Source: CBDUXP01 sp965371225 [NCBI: uncultured bacterium] (GTDB taxonomy: Bacteria; Abyssobacteria; SURF-5; CBDUXP01). From it: 64,000 nucleotides of DNA. How positions within the stretch are numbered: position 1 is the first letter of the stretch; each line of letters begins with the position of its first letter. The notes beneath the pieces were generated by a model, which saw only the letters and a program-made list of their open reading frames with translations, searched no databases and was not told the origin of the DNA. This document shows, in pieces, positions 45,054 through 55,030 of this stretch. The translations under genes and the position numbers were made by a program. The stretch spans positions 1-64,000 of the forward strand of contig CBDUXP010000017.1 of the NCBI GenBank assembly GCA_965371225.1. The letters run 5' to 3'.

Positions 45054-45703
45054 TGGATCCGGTTTGGGGGCCAGTAGATGCACACCGCTTTCCCCAGCAA
45101 GTAGTCCTCCGGCACGGGGCCCCAGAACCGGCTGTCGTTGCTGTGGTCCGTATTGTCTCCAAAGGCGAAGTACTGGCCTTCTTGCAGGTGGATCGCCTGC
45201 GTACCAAACCCGCCGCGCCGGGAGTATTCCCGCCCGGCCAGCTCCGTCTCCCCCGCCGGCTCCCCATTGATGTACAGCACGCCCCGGTCGCTGTCCGTCC
45301 CGTTGGGGACGATGGACACCGTGTCGCCCGGGACGGCGACCACGCGCTTGATCAGATCGCGAGGCGGCTGCAATTGCGGAATATCGCCGGACGTGAACAC
45401 CACCACATCGCCGCGCCGCGGTTGGCCCCACCGGGCCACGTACTTGCCGATGATAGGGAGGCGCAGCCCATAGCTGCACCGCAGGACGAGCACCCGGTCG
45501 CTGAAGCGGTGGCGGTCGGCCCCGTGCAACGTGGGTTCCATGCTGCTGGACGGAATCCAGAACACGCCGATGAAGAACGCGCGGAGGAAAACGGCCAGGG
45601 CGATGGCGTAGATGAGCGTGCGGGCCCATTCCAGGGCGTGCTGCCGCAGGGAGGGTTTGGTCTGCGCGTCGTCCGCCCGGGCCGGCTCGGCGGCCGCGCT
45701 CAT
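45044..45703 (-). CDS. lepB: Signal peptidase I
   Basis: 219 residues. One membrane segment (about 27-47) precedes [10 protein letters not shown], with the nucleophilic serine, and [15 protein letters not shown] with the general-base lysine; [14 protein letters not shown] is the box E. It removes signal peptides from exported proteins in the inner membrane. Start ATG overlaps the lepA stop as ATGA. Confidence 0.96.
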   Translation of the reverse strand: MSAAAEPARADDAQTKPSLRQHALEWARTLIYAIALAVFLRAFFIGVFWIPSSSMEPTLHGADRHRFSDRVLVLRCSYGLRLPIIGKYVARWGQPRRGDVVVFTSGDIPQLQPPRDLIKRVVAVPGDTVSIVPNGTDSDRGVLYINGEPAGETELAGREYSRRGGFGTQAIHLQEGQYFAFGDNTDHSNDSRFWGPVPEDYLLGKAVCIYWPPNRIQWL

Positions 45704-47502
45704 GGGTCGCCCACCTGGAAGACGGCCATGAAGGCGTCCTGCGGCACCTCGACGTTCCCCACCTGCTTCATCCGGCGCTTCCCGGCTTTCTGTTTCTCGA
45801 GCAACTTCCGCTTACGGGTGATATCCCCGCCGTAGCACTTCGCCGTGACGTTCTTGCGCATTGGGGCGATGCGCTCGCGCGCGATGACCCGGGACCCGAT
45901 GGCGGCCTGAATGACGACCTCGAAGAGCTGCCGCGGAATGATCTTCTTGAGCTTCTCGCACAGCACGCGGCCGCGCTGGTAGGCCCGCTCCTTGTGCACA
46001 ATGCTGGACAGGGCGTCCACCGGCGACCCGTTCAGCAGCACGTCCAGTTTCACGAGTGGCGCTTTCCGGAACTCGATGAACTCGTAGTCCAGGGAGCCAT
46101 AGCCCCGCGTCACCGACTTCAGCTTATCGAAGAAATCGGTCACGATCTCCGCCAGGGGCAGTTCATAGACCACCAGGGCATTGCTCGTATCGTAAAACGT
46201 CAGGTCGATCTGGGTGCCGCGCCGGTTCTGGCACAGCTCGAGCACGGCGCCGAGATGATCCGCGGGGACGAGGATTTGGGCCCGGATGAACGGCTCACGG
46301 AACTCTTCCAAAAACGTGGGATCGGGCAGGGCGGCCGGGTTGTCCACCTCGGACACGTCGCCGTTGGTCGTCACGATCTGATAGGCCACGGACGGCGCGG
46401 TGGTGACCAGGGAGAGGCCGAACTCCCGCTCGAGCCGTTCCTGCACGATTTCCATGTGCAGCATGCCCAAGAAGCCGCACCGAAACCCGAACCCCAGCGC
46501 CCGGGACGTTTCGGGCTCGTAGACCAGGGAGCTGTCATTCAGCTGCAGCTTGTCCAGCGCCTCGCGCAACTGCGGGAATTCGTCGCTCACCGTGGGGTAC
46601 AGGCCGCAGAAGACCATCGGCTTTACGGGGGCGTAGGGCGCCAACGGCTCGGTCGCCCCGTCTTTGGCCAGGGTGAGCGTATCGCCGACGGTGATCTCGT
46701 GAACGGACTTGATATTCGCGATCACATAGCCGACCTCCCCCGCTCTTAAGGTGGGGAGGGGCTCCGCTGCCGGCCGGAGGACGCCGACCTCGTCGATCTC
46801 GTACTCCGCCTGGGTGCCCATCGCCCGGATCCGCATTCCGGACGCGAGGATGCCGTCGAACACCCGGACGTACGTGACCACGCCGCGAAACTGATCGTAC
46901 ATGGAGTCAAAGATCAGGGCCCGCACCGGCCGCTCGCTGTGGTCGGGCGGCGGCGGAATGCGGGTGATCACGGCCTCCAGGATCGCGGCGATACCCTCCC
47001 CTTGCTTGGCGCTGGCCAGCAGCACCTCGCTGGGATCCAGGCCCACGATGTCCCGGAGTTGCTCGGTGACGAACTCCGGCCGCGCGGCCGGCAGGTCGAT
47101 CTTGTTGATGACCGGCACGATTTCCAGGTCGTGCTGGAGGGCGAGATAGACGTTCGCCAGCGTCTGCGCCTGCACCCCCTGGACCGCATCCACGACGAGC
47201 ACGGCCCCCTCGCAGGCCGCCAGGGACCGGCTGACCTCGTAGGAGAAATCCACGTGCCCGGGGGTGTCGATCAGGTTTAATTGGTAGACCTCCCCGTCCG
47301 CGGCCGTGTAGGCCATGCGCACGGCCTGGGCCTTGATCGTGATGCCCCGCTCGCGCTCCAGGTCCATGCTGTCCAGCATCTGCGCACGCAGCTCGCGGCT
47401 GCTCACGGTCTCAGTCGCTTCCAAGAGGCGGTCGGACAGGGTGGTCTTGCCGTGGTCGATATGCGCGATGATGCAGAAGTTCCGAATGGGAAGGCCGGGC
47501 AT
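45700..47502 (-). CDS. lepA: Elongation factor 4 (LepA), back-translocating GTPase
   Basis: 600 residues, full length. G1 [11 protein letters not shown]2 [10 protein letters not shown]3 DTPGHVDF, G4 NKIDLP and G5 SAKQGEG are intact, and the C-terminal [21 protein letters not shown] matches LepA. ATG 47502 is chosen because [21 protein letters not shown] is the normal beginning; the frame is open to 47646. It is coupled to lepB. Confidence 0.98.
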   Translation of the reverse strand: MPGLPIRNFCIIAHIDHGKTTLSDRLLEATETVSSRELRAQMLDSMDLERERGITIKAQAVRMAYTAADGEVYQLNLIDTPGHVDFSYEVSRSLAACEGAVLVVDAVQGVQAQTLANVYLALQHDLEIVPVINKIDLPAARPEFVTEQLRDIVGLDPSEVLLASAKQGEGIAAILEAVITRIPPPPDHSERPVRALIFDSMYDQFRGVVTYVRVFDGILASGMRIRAMGTQAEYEIDEVGVLRPAAEPLPTLRAGEVGYVIANIKSVHEITVGDTLTLAKDGATEPLAPYAPVKPMVFCGLYPTVSDEFPQLREALDKLQLNDSSLVYEPETSRALGFGFRCGFLGMLHMEIVQERLEREFGLSLVTTAPSVAYQIVTTNGDVSEVDNPAALPDPTFLEEFREPFIRAQILVPADHLGAVLELCQNRRGTQIDLTFYDTSNALVVYELPLAEIVTDFFDKLKSVTRGYGSLDYEFIEFRKAPLVKLDVLLNGSPVDALSSIVHKERAYQRGRVLCEKLKKIIPRQLFEVVIQAAIGSRVIARERIAPMRKNVTAKCYGGDITRKRKLLEKQKAGKRRMKQVGNVEVPQDAFMAVFQVGDP

Positions 47503-47615
47503 GATGGGGGGCGCAGCGGCTACGGCTACACGGGCAGGAGCGGTAAGTCCAACAATAGCAAGCGATTTTACCACGTGCCCTCGGCCACGGCTACCGCTGG
47601 ATACGCCACCGGGAA

Positions 47616-48296
47616 TCAGGGGAGGAAGGTGGGGTTCAGGACCCACTGGGCGGTGAACGTGGAACTCGTGCTGGTTAGCTCCAGCCTCAGTGCCTGCGTG
47701 GTCGGCTGGATGAGCTCCGGGCCCTCCGGGGTCGGCACCTTCGGAAACAGGATGATGCTCGTGCGCCGCACCTGCGTGCTCTCTACGTAATCGATCTCGT
47801 CGCTCCCGCCGAGCTGGACCGCGGCGGACCGCACCCTCCCCCCCGTGTCATTCCCCAGGGCAATCTGCATATTCCGCAGCGACACCGCATCGTGGGCCAT
47901 CCCCACGTCTTCGAAATCGCTGGTCAGATGCACCTCACAGATGATGAATTGCGCGGCGAGATTTCGGATGCGCCCCGCCTCGAATTCCACCTGCACCGGC
48001 GGATACCGGTAGGCCTTCGCATCGGCCTCCAGGCGCTCCAGCAAGAGGTCCGCGCTGAGCAGCACCGCAAAGCTCTCGGGGGTGAAGAGAGTCGGGTACC
48101 GGCTTCCGGGCTGCACCACGAGGCGGGCCGTCGCGTCGTCGGTCAGGTCCGGTTTGGCGACTTTGGGGAGCGGCTGAGTGAACGCAGACGAGTCCACCAC
48201 AGGGATGACCGTCTCGGTCTGGCAGCCTGGGTGGAGGACCAGGAGGGCGCCAAGCAGAAGCCACCGCCCGGCCAACGATGGGGAATCACGCTTCAT
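47616..48296 (-). CDS. Exported protein of unknown function
   Basis: 226 residues from ATG 48296. A short signal sequence ([15 protein letters not shown]) ends at a cysteine, but the lipobox is poor, with His at -3, so lipidation is doubtful. The rest is a beta-rich-looking domain without a recognised family ([46 protein letters not shown]). The upstream 60 bases are unusually AT-rich and may hold the promoter. No family is recognised. Confidence 0.6.
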   Translation of the reverse strand: MKRDSPSLAGRWLLLGALLVLHPGCQTETVIPVVDSSAFTQPLPKVAKPDLTDDATARLVVQPGSRYPTLFTPESFAVLLSADLLLERLEADAKAYRYPPVQVEFEAGRIRNLAAQFIICEVHLTSDFEDVGMAHDAVSLRNMQIALGNDTGGRVRSAAVQLGGSDEIDYVESTQVRRTSIILFPKVPTPEGPELIQPTTQALRLELTSTSSTFTAQWVLNPTFLP

Positions 48297-48389
48297 GTAG
48301 TGAATGAAGGTAGCACTTATAACTCCATATTGATATATCAGATAAGAAATATTCAATGATCCAGCATCGGATGGCCCGCTCACCGAGGT

Positions 48390-49382
48390 TCAGGTGGTGA
48401 GCTGCACTTGATGCTTCAGTATATTCACGATGGCCGCCGCCGCGGCCACCCGGACGTACGGGGATTCGTCCGTCCCGAGCACGTCCCGCAACGCCGGCAC
48501 GGCCGTGGAGCCCCCCAACCGTCCCAGGGATGCCGCCGCGTCGGCCCGCACCCCAGCCTCAGGGTCCGCCAACGCCTCCCGCAGCAGCGGCACCACCATT
48601 TCATCCCCCACTTTGCCCAGGAGCGCGGCCGTCTGTTCCCGGACCGTGGCGTCCTCATCCTTCAGCAACTCGAACAGAGTCTTCATGACCGAGCCGTAGC
48701 CCATTTTGCCCAGCGCCTCGGCCGCACGGAGGCGCATGGGCGTGGAGGCGCTCTCCAACTGCTCTTCCAGCAGCGGCACCCCCGAGTGGTCCTCCACCCT
48801 GTGCAGCGCTTCCGCCGCGCTGATGCGCACGTGGACGCTCGCGTCCTGCAGTTTTGCTTTGAGGACGATCTTCACGTTCCCGTCGCCGGCCTTGCCCAGG
48901 GCCCACACGGCCGCCGCCCGCACCTCCCACGACGTATCTTGGAGCCCGGTCAGGAGGAAGGGGACGGTGTTCGGATCCCCCAGCTCACCCAGGGCTTCGA
49001 GCGCCACGACCCGGAGCTTCGGGTCTTCGTCCTTCAGGAACGCTTCGAGGACCGGCGGACCGGCCTCGTGCTGCCACCGGGCCAGGGCGCGGCCTGCCGA
49101 AATCCGGACGTACATGTTGGGGTCGGACGTGAGCGCCAGCACCGCGGCGACCACCTCTGGGTCCGTCGATTGCTCCAGAACCTCGATGGCCCAGAAGCGC
49201 ACGAAGCTCTCGGGGTCGCCCAGCGCGTTGAGCGCGATGTCACGCGCCTCGGGCCGACCGACGAGGCTAAGGTTCCACAAAGCGGCGGCCCGGACCTTCC
49301 AACTGTCATCGGAGACGGCCCCCGCCAAGACGCCCCAGGCGTAGTTGTATACGTCCAGGATCGCCTCTTGGGTGGTTTTCAT
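48390..49382 (-). CDS. HEAT-repeat scaffold protein
   Basis: 330 residues made of about nine HEAT/PBS-lyase-type repeats of roughly 31 residues (DPKLRVVALEALGELGDP, VHVRISAAEALHRVED, PEAGVRADAAASLGRLGG). Such alpha-solenoids bind proteins; no catalytic site is present and no signal peptide is seen. ATG 49382 has GGGGGT shortly upstream. It lies 49 bases after the lipoprotein gene. Confidence 0.88.
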   Translation of the reverse strand: MKTTQEAILDVYNYAWGVLAGAVSDDSWKVRAAALWNLSLVGRPEARDIALNALGDPESFVRFWAIEVLEQSTDPEVVAAVLALTSDPNMYVRISAGRALARWQHEAGPPVLEAFLKDEDPKLRVVALEALGELGDPNTVPFLLTGLQDTSWEVRAAAVWALGKAGDGNVKIVLKAKLQDASVHVRISAAEALHRVEDHSGVPLLEEQLESASTPMRLRAAEALGKMGYGSVMKTLFELLKDEDATVREQTAALLGKVGDEMVVPLLREALADPEAGVRADAAASLGRLGGSTAVPALRDVLGTDESPYVRVAAAAAIVNILKHQVQLTT

Positions 49383-49431
49383 ACGACCCCCAGCTCCCCG
49401 ATCCCCCCAGGAGCATATCACGGGAGTCCGA

Positions 49432-50295
49432 TCAGTCGGCGGTATCGTCTTCCGCGTTTCGCGCTAAACGGCCCGGATCGAAATCAGCGACCGACAACAC
49501 GGTGTACCCCCGCGGCGGAGTGAGATCAAACGCGCCGTCGGGGATGGAGACGTTGGGCACTACGTCGCGAAAGGTGAACGTCACGAGCATCTCCGCGCCG
49601 GGCCGCGCGACTTGCACGTGGAACGGGAACGCGTCCTCCGGGCCGAGCGTCTCTAGTTGGCGGTAGTCGGCGAAGGTCGTGATCTGTTCCAAGCCGCCGT
49701 CGTCACCGTAGGCGAGCACGCGACTCGGTCGTCCCGTCGCCCCCGTGAACTCGATGCGTTGCCGTATCCGCCAGGGTCCCGCCGCTGACGTGCGTACCAC
49801 TTCCACCAGATGCGTCCCGTCCGCGTGATGGGCCACGTAGCGGACCCCGCCGGGCTGGAGGCCCACCCGCAGCGGGTCGAGCACGCTGCTGGGGACCAAA
49901 AGCTTCGAGCCGGCCTCTTCCGGCCCGCGCTGGCCCGCGTACCACTGGCGCCGCGTCGGGATCGAGAACGCGAACGCCTCTTCATCCGCGATCAGTTCGA
50001 AGAGCACGGGCCCAATCACTCGCGTACCCCGGAGGCGCAGGGCGGCTTGGCCGCGACTGATGAAGAGGAAATCCATCCGCCGGATCGGTTCGTCCGTCTG
50101 CTCGAATTGCAGGATGCCCCGAGCGCGGAACGACTGCACCCCGGTCAGGCGGCGCCCGATGGCGGCCTCGAAGGGCGCCGGGTCCGCCCCGGAGGCGGGC
50201 AGGACGATCGGCGCCACGTCGCGCGACGCGGGCGCGATACGGGCACATCCCGCGCCCGCGAGCGCGATGAGCAGCAGCAGGTGGCGCGCGCGCAT
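49432..50295 (-). CDS. Outer-membrane lipoprotein, LolA/LolB-like fold (tentative)
   Basis: 287 residues. The signal peptide LLLLIALAGAGC carries a good lipobox. LTGVQSFRARGILQFEQ, FLFISRGQAALRLRG and FELIADEEAFAFSIPTRRQWYAG follow the pattern of LolA/LolB or DUF4292-like proteins with an open beta-barrel. A lipid-carrier role is inferred from fold only. It begins three bases after the galK-like stop. Confidence 0.7.
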   Translation of the reverse strand: MRARHLLLLIALAGAGCARIAPASRDVAPIVLPASGADPAPFEAAIGRRLTGVQSFRARGILQFEQTDEPIRRMDFLFISRGQAALRLRGTRVIGPVLFELIADEEAFAFSIPTRRQWYAGQRGPEEAGSKLLVPSSVLDPLRVGLQPGGVRYVAHHADGTHLVEVVRTSAAGPWRIRQRIEFTGATGRPSRVLAYGDDGGLEQITTFADYRQLETLGPEDAFPFHVQVARPGAEMLVTFTFRDVVPNVSIPDGAFDLTPPRGYTVLSVADFDPGRLARNAEDDTAD

Positions 50296-50298
50296 CGC

Positions 50299-51462
50299 TT
50301 AGGCCACGTGAGCGAACGCGCCGTCGCGCGATTGGCAGACCATCGCCTCGGGCCGCCGGCCGAATCGGGAGGCGAACGCGTCCCCCACCTGCGCCAGGAA
50401 GGCGTCCACGCGATCGGTCTCGACGAGATTGGCCGTGCAGCCGCCGAATCCCGCGCCCGTAATGCGGGCACCCAGACAGCCGGGGGTGGCCTGTGCGGTT
50501 TCGACGAGCAGGTCTAGTTCGGGGCAGGACACCTCGTAGAGATCGCGGAGGCTCGGGTGGGACCCGTTCACCTGCTGGCCGAAGGTGCGCAGGTCACCCT
50601 GCCGCAAGGCCGCGATCCCCGCCTCCACGCGCACGAGTTCATCGACTACGTGCTTACAGCGCTTGTACGTTGTCTCCGGCAGCACGTCTCTACATTCCTC
50701 CAACATCTGCGGGCACACGTCTCGCAACGCGCGAACGGAGGGGTGCCGTGTGCGCATCACATCCCTCCCCCGCTCACACTCGGCGCGGCGCGCATTGTAT
50801 TCCGAATCCACCAGCCCGCGCTGCACCCCCGACTGAACTACCACGATTCGCTGGCGCTCCAAGTCGAGCGGCACGTGCTCGTAGGCCAGCGTCCGGCAGT
50901 CCAGATGCAGCACGTGGTCGGCCCGCCCCATGGCGGAAGCGAACTGGTCCATGATGCCGCAGCGGATCCCGACGAAGGTATTATCCGCCTCCTGCGCGAG
51001 CCGGGCCACCTCGGGGCCGGGCAAGCGGAAGTCGAACAGCGCTTGCAGCAAGGCGGCCACCGCCACGTCGACTGCGGCCGAACTGCTGACCCCGCCGCCC
51101 AGCGGCAGGTTGCTGACGAAGTGGGCGCGAAACCCGCCGACCGGCTCGCCGCGCTCCCGGTGCGCCCGGACGATGCCCTTGGGATAGTCGCCCCAGTCGT
51201 GCCCGCGTTCGATGCGCTCCAGCCGGAACGTCACGTCCCCAGGCATGGTGGCCGAAGACAGGGTCACCACGTCGTCCCCCGTCGGTGCACCGGCCACGGC
51301 GATGGCCCGGTCGATGGCCACCGGGAGCACACAGCCGTCGTTGTAATCCACGTGGCCGCCCAGGAGATTGACCCGGCCGGGCGCCACCGCTGTCGCGGTC
51401 GGGTCGCCGCCGTAGCGTGCGTGGAAACCCGCGGCGGCTTTCGTGCGGAGGTGGTCGCTCAC
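50299..51462 (-). CDS. Galactokinase-like GHMP sugar kinase with altered sugar-binding motif
   Basis: 387 residues from GTG 51462, overlapping the hyuB stop as GTGA. GHMP motifs are present: GRVNLLGGHVDYNDG, LPLGGGVSSSAA for ATP, CGIMDQF with the catalytic aspartate and GAGFGGC. In galactokinases the first motif is GEHTDYN or GEHVDYN; here the glutamate that contacts the sugar is glycine (codon GGC). The enzyme may phosphorylate galactose poorly or act on another sugar. It could feed the nearby glycan pathway (inference). Confidence 0.83.
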   Translation of the reverse strand: MSDHLRTKAAAGFHARYGGDPTATAVAPGRVNLLGGHVDYNDGCVLPVAIDRAIAVAGAPTGDDVVTLSSATMPGDVTFRLERIERGHDWGDYPKGIVRAHRERGEPVGGFRAHFVSNLPLGGGVSSSAAVDVAVAALLQALFDFRLPGPEVARLAQEADNTFVGIRCGIMDQFASAMGRADHVLHLDCRTLAYEHVPLDLERQRIVVVQSGVQRGLVDSEYNARRAECERGRDVMRTRHPSVRALRDVCPQMLEECRDVLPETTYKRCKHVVDELVRVEAGIAALRQGDLRTFGQQVNGSHPSLRDLYEVSCPELDLLVETAQATPGCLGARITGAGFGGCTANLVETDRVDAFLAQVGDAFASRFGRRPEAMVCQSRDGAFAHVA

Positions 51463-53045
51463 CGCGGGCGCTTGCGGCGCCTGCCCCATCCGCCGCCGCC
51501 GGGGGTGTGCAGCTCCACCGCATCGCCGGGGTACACGTGGAACTGGCACTTGCTAGGGAGGCGGCGCTTCCGGCCGTCACGCAGCAGAAAGGCGGCACCC
51601 GGCTTTCCCGCGCCCCCGCCGCGCAGCCCGTAAGGCGCCGTGCGATGCCGGTCGGCAAGCAGGCTGACCGTCGCGGGCGCCGTAAACCGCATCGTACGCA
51701 CGAGGCCGGCCCCGCCCCGGTATTTCCCGCGCCCGCCGGACCCGCGCCGCACCCCATACCGTTCGACCAGCACGGGGAAGGTATGCTCCAGCGCCTCGAT
51801 GGGGGTGTTCATCGTATTCGTCATGTGCGTCTGGATCCCGTCGACCCCCGGGCGATCCGGCCGGGCCCCGAGGCCGCCCGCTACAGTCTCATAGTACGTA
51901 AACGGCCGCCCGCCTGGGTGCACGCCGCCGAAGGCGAAGTTCGTCATCGTGCCGGCGCTGGCGGCGGGCACACGGTCGGGGCACGCCTGGGCGAGCGCCC
52001 CGAGCAGGACGTCCACGATTCGTTGCGACGTTTCCACGTTGCCTCCCGCCACACCGGCGGGGAACCGGGCGTTTACGAGGCTTCCCTCGGGGGCGACGAT
52101 GGTGAGGGGCCGGCCGATCCCGGCGTTGGACGGCACCTCCGGCGGGGCGAGGCACCGGAACACGTAGTACACGGCGGAGACGGTAATCGCGTATACCGCG
52201 TTGATGTTGCCCAGCACCTGATCCGCGGTGCCTGTGAAATCAATCGTCGCCGCGCCCCCGCGGATGATGATGCGCACGGCGATCGTCGGTCCCGGCCCCC
52301 CCGCGCCGTCATCGTCCATCTCGTCGCTGAAGGTGTACGCCCCATCGGGAATTCCCCGCAGGGTGGTGCGCATGAGCTGTTCGGCATACGCCATCAGCGC
52401 ACGGGCGCACAGCACGGCCCGCGGCCGCGATCGCTCGGCGACCAGCGCGCGCACGCGGGCGATGCCGGTGTTGATGGCTGCAATCTGGGCGGCCAAGTCC
52501 CCCCGCCGCTCCTCGGGAGCGCGGAGGTTCGCCAACACCAAGTTGAGCATGTCCGCATCGAGCGTCCCGCCGCGGACGATCCGCACGGGCGGAATGATGA
52601 GGCCTTCCTGGTACAGCTCCTCCGTGGGCGCCATGGAGCCCGGCGCGCTCCCCCCGATGTCGGCGTGATGCGCGCGGTTGGCCACGTAGAAGTCTGGCCG
52701 GCGGCGGCGCTGGAGATGCACCGGCGCCACCACGGTCAGGTCCGGCAGGTGCGTCCCGCCGCGATACGGGTCGTTGACCATGGCGACGTCGCCCGGCGCC
52801 AACTTCAGTTCCTCAATCGTCCGCTGAACGGTGAGTGGCATGGACCCCAGGTGGACGGGAATGTGCGCCGCCTGCGACACCATCTCGCCCGCCCCGTCGA
52901 ACAGCGCGCACGAGAAGTCCAACCGCTCCTTGATGTTCGGGCTGAAGGCCGTGCGTTGCAGGGTGACGCCCATCTCCTCGCAGATGGAGGCGAAGCGGTG
53001 CTTGTACAGCTCAAGCAAAATGGGATCGACGCGCGCCGTAGCCAT
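51459..53045 (-). CDS. hyuB: HyuB-type hydantoinase/oxoprolinase subunit B
   Basis: 528 residues from ATG 53045, two bases after the hyuA stop. VDPILLELYKHRFASICEEMG, LFDGAGEMVSQAAHIPVHLG, NDPYRGGTHLPDLT and HTPGGGGWG match the B subunit of ATP-dependent N-methylhydantoinase, 5-oxoprolinase and acetone-carboxylase-like enzymes. The frame up to 54605 is a shadow. The exact substrate cannot be told from sequence. Confidence 0.92.
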   Translation of the reverse strand: MATARVDPILLELYKHRFASICEEMGVTLQRTAFSPNIKERLDFSCALFDGAGEMVSQAAHIPVHLGSMPLTVQRTIEELKLAPGDVAMVNDPYRGGTHLPDLTVVAPVHLQRRRRPDFYVANRAHHADIGGSAPGSMAPTEELYQEGLIIPPVRIVRGGTLDADMLNLVLANLRAPEERRGDLAAQIAAINTGIARVRALVAERSRPRAVLCARALMAYAEQLMRTTLRGIPDGAYTFSDEMDDDGAGGPGPTIAVRIIIRGGAATIDFTGTADQVLGNINAVYAITVSAVYYVFRCLAPPEVPSNAGIGRPLTIVAPEGSLVNARFPAGVAGGNVETSQRIVDVLLGALAQACPDRVPAASAGTMTNFAFGGVHPGGRPFTYYETVAGGLGARPDRPGVDGIQTHMTNTMNTPIEALEHTFPVLVERYGVRRGSGGRGKYRGGAGLVRTMRFTAPATVSLLADRHRTAPYGLRGGGAGKPGAAFLLRDGRKRRLPSKCQFHVYPGDAVELHTPGGGGWGRRRKRPR

Positions 53046-53047
53046 GC

Positions 53048-55030
53048 TCAGCGTCCCCGGCGTTCCAGCAAGAGGTTGCCGTACGCATCGACGCGACACG
53101 TGAAATCCGGCGGCACCACGGTGGTCGCGCTCATTTCCGCCACGATGGCCGGCCCCGGGAAGCGGTGCCCCGGCTGCAACCGGTCCCGTTCGTATACCAC
53201 CCCCGCGCGCGCTCTGCCATCGAACCACATGCGTTGCTCGCCAACGCGCGCGGTGCGGATTGGTTGCGTCCGCACAGGCAGCTTTCGGACCCGCGGTGGC
53301 CGGACCCGCCCGCGGACCCGCACCCGGACAGTGACCACCTCGACGGGACGCGACGGATCCGCGTGTCCGTACCGCCGCTCGTGCGCGGCGTGGAAGTGCG
53401 CCGCCGCCCGCGGGCCGGCGGGGACGGACAGTTCGTATGCCTGGCCCACGTAGCGCATATCCAGGAGGCGCTCGAGCGAGACTGCTTTCGGTAGGAACCC
53501 CTCGCGCACCATTGCCTCGCGCGCCGTCCGTTCCAACGGCGCGAAGGCGCTCCGGCGGGCCGCGGCAGTGAACCGGTCGTGCGGCGTCAGAATCGTGCGG
53601 GAAAAATCCTTCACACTGTCCGCGCAGAGCATGCCGAAGGCCGAGAGCAAACCGGGCTGGCGCGGCACCACTACCGTGCGAAAGTGCAGCGCGCGCGCCA
53701 AGTCGCAGGCGTGCAGGCCGCCGGCGCCGCCGAAGGCTACGAGCGCGAACTCCCGCGGGTCGAAGCCACGCTCGACGCTGATGACGCGGATCGCCCGCTC
53801 CATGTTCGCGTTGGCGACACTGACCACTCCTTCGGCCAGCCGCGGCGGGGCCAGTCGCGCCTGGCGCGCCAGCGGGGCCAGCACTTTCGGGATGCGGTCC
53901 GGGCTCAACTGCATGCGGCCGCCCAGGAAGCGCGCGGGGTCCAAGCGCCCGAGGAACACGTGCGCGTCCGTGACGGTCAACCGCGTCCCCCTGCCGTAAC
54001 AGACGGGGCCCGGGTCGGCCCCCGCGCTTTCGGGACCGACGCGGAGCGCCCCCCCGGCATCCAGCCGGGCCACGGACCCGCCCCCGGCGCCCACCGTATG
54101 AATATCGAGCATGGGCACGCTCACCGGCAAGCCCCCCACTTGCGTGCCCGCCGCCGTGGGCACCCCCCCGTCGCAGAGCGCCACGTCCGTGGAGGTGCCC
54201 CCCATGTCGAACGTGACGACCTTGGAGAATCCGGCGCGCGCGGCGACGGTGAACGCGCCGACGACCCCGCCGGCCGGGCCGCTCAGGATGGTGTGGACCG
54301 GTTCCTCCCGCGCCTGGCGCGCGCCCAGGCGGCCGCCGTTGGATTGCATGATGCTGAGCCGCGACTTGGGCAGCGCCCGCGCCAGGGTGCCGAGATAAGT
54401 GGACATCTTCGGCATCACGTAGGCGTTCACCACGGTGGTGCTGCCCCGCTCCACTTCGCGAAACTCGGGGTGTACGCGCGACGAGAGGGATGTGGGAATG
54501 CGCAGCCCCGCCAAGAGCCGCCCCACCGCCTCCTCGTGCGCCCCGTTGGCGTAGGCGTGCAACAAACAGACCGCCACCGCCGCCGGGCCCTTCCGCTCCA
54601 GCCAATGCCGCAGGTCGCGCAACGCGGTCCGCGTCAGCGGGCGTTGCACCGTGCCGTCCGCCAGGATCCGTTCGGGCAGCCCGTACACCAGCGCGCGCCT
54701 GACCAGCGGTGGCGGCCGCTCCGTGAACAGGTTGTACAGCTCCGGACGGGTCTGCCGCCCGATCAGGAGCAGGTCCTCGAACCCCACCGTCGTGATAAAC
54801 GCCGTGCGCGCGCCGCGCCGTTCTAGCAGGGCGTTGGTTGCGACTGTCGACCCGTGGATGACCTCATCGGCCGGCGGGCCGTCGAGCACTGCGGCGAGGC
54901 CCGCGGTCACCGCGCGGCTGGGATCGGCGGGGGTGGACAACAGCTTGTGGAGCGTCAGCGTCCCGCCCCGGTCGAGCACCACGTCGGTGAACGTGCCCCC
55001 CGTGTCGACGGCCACGATGCGCCTGCTCAC
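53048..55030 (-). CDS. hyuA: HyuA-type hydantoinase/oxoprolinase subunit A
   Basis: 660 residues from GTG 55030, overlapping the endonuclease V stop as GTGA. Actin-like ATPase motifs: VAVDTGGTFTDVV, GSTVATNALLERRG, FDMGGTSTDVA and AFGGAGGLHACDLA. This subunit binds ATP and activates the cyclic amide before ring opening by subunit B. Hydantoin or 5-oxoproline are the usual substrates; neither is shown. Confidence 0.93.
   Translation of the reverse strand: MSRRIVAVDTGGTFTDVVLDRGGTLTLHKLLSTPADPSRAVTAGLAAVLDGPPADEVIHGSTVATNALLERRGARTAFITTVGFEDLLLIGRQTRPELYNLFTERPPPLVRRALVYGLPERILADGTVQRPLTRTALRDLRHWLERKGPAAVAVCLLHAYANGAHEEAVGRLLAGLRIPTSLSSRVHPEFREVERGSTTVVNAYVMPKMSTYLGTLARALPKSRLSIMQSNGGRLGARQAREEPVHTILSGPAGGVVGAFTVAARAGFSKVVTFDMGGTSTDVALCDGGVPTAAGTQVGGLPVSVPMLDIHTVGAGGGSVARLDAGGALRVGPESAGADPGPVCYGRGTRLTVTDAHVFLGRLDPARFLGGRMQLSPDRIPKVLAPLARQARLAPPRLAEGVVSVANANMERAIRVISVERGFDPREFALVAFGGAGGLHACDLARALHFRTVVVPRQPGLLSAFGMLCADSVKDFSRTILTPHDRFTAAARRSAFAPLERTAREAMVREGFLPKAVSLERLLDMRYVGQAYELSVPAGPRAAAHFHAAHERRYGHADPSRPVEVVTVRVRVRGRVRPPRVRKLPVRTQPIRTARVGEQRMWFDGRARAGVVYERDRLQPGHRFPGPAIVAEMSATTVVPPDFTCRVDAYGNLLLERRGR

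Noticed and set aside
53046-54605. Upstream extension of HyuB to a 1048-codon ORF
   Set aside because: The first 520 codons are an Arg/Ala/Gly-rich shadow of hyuA; the HyuB domain starts at ATG 53045.
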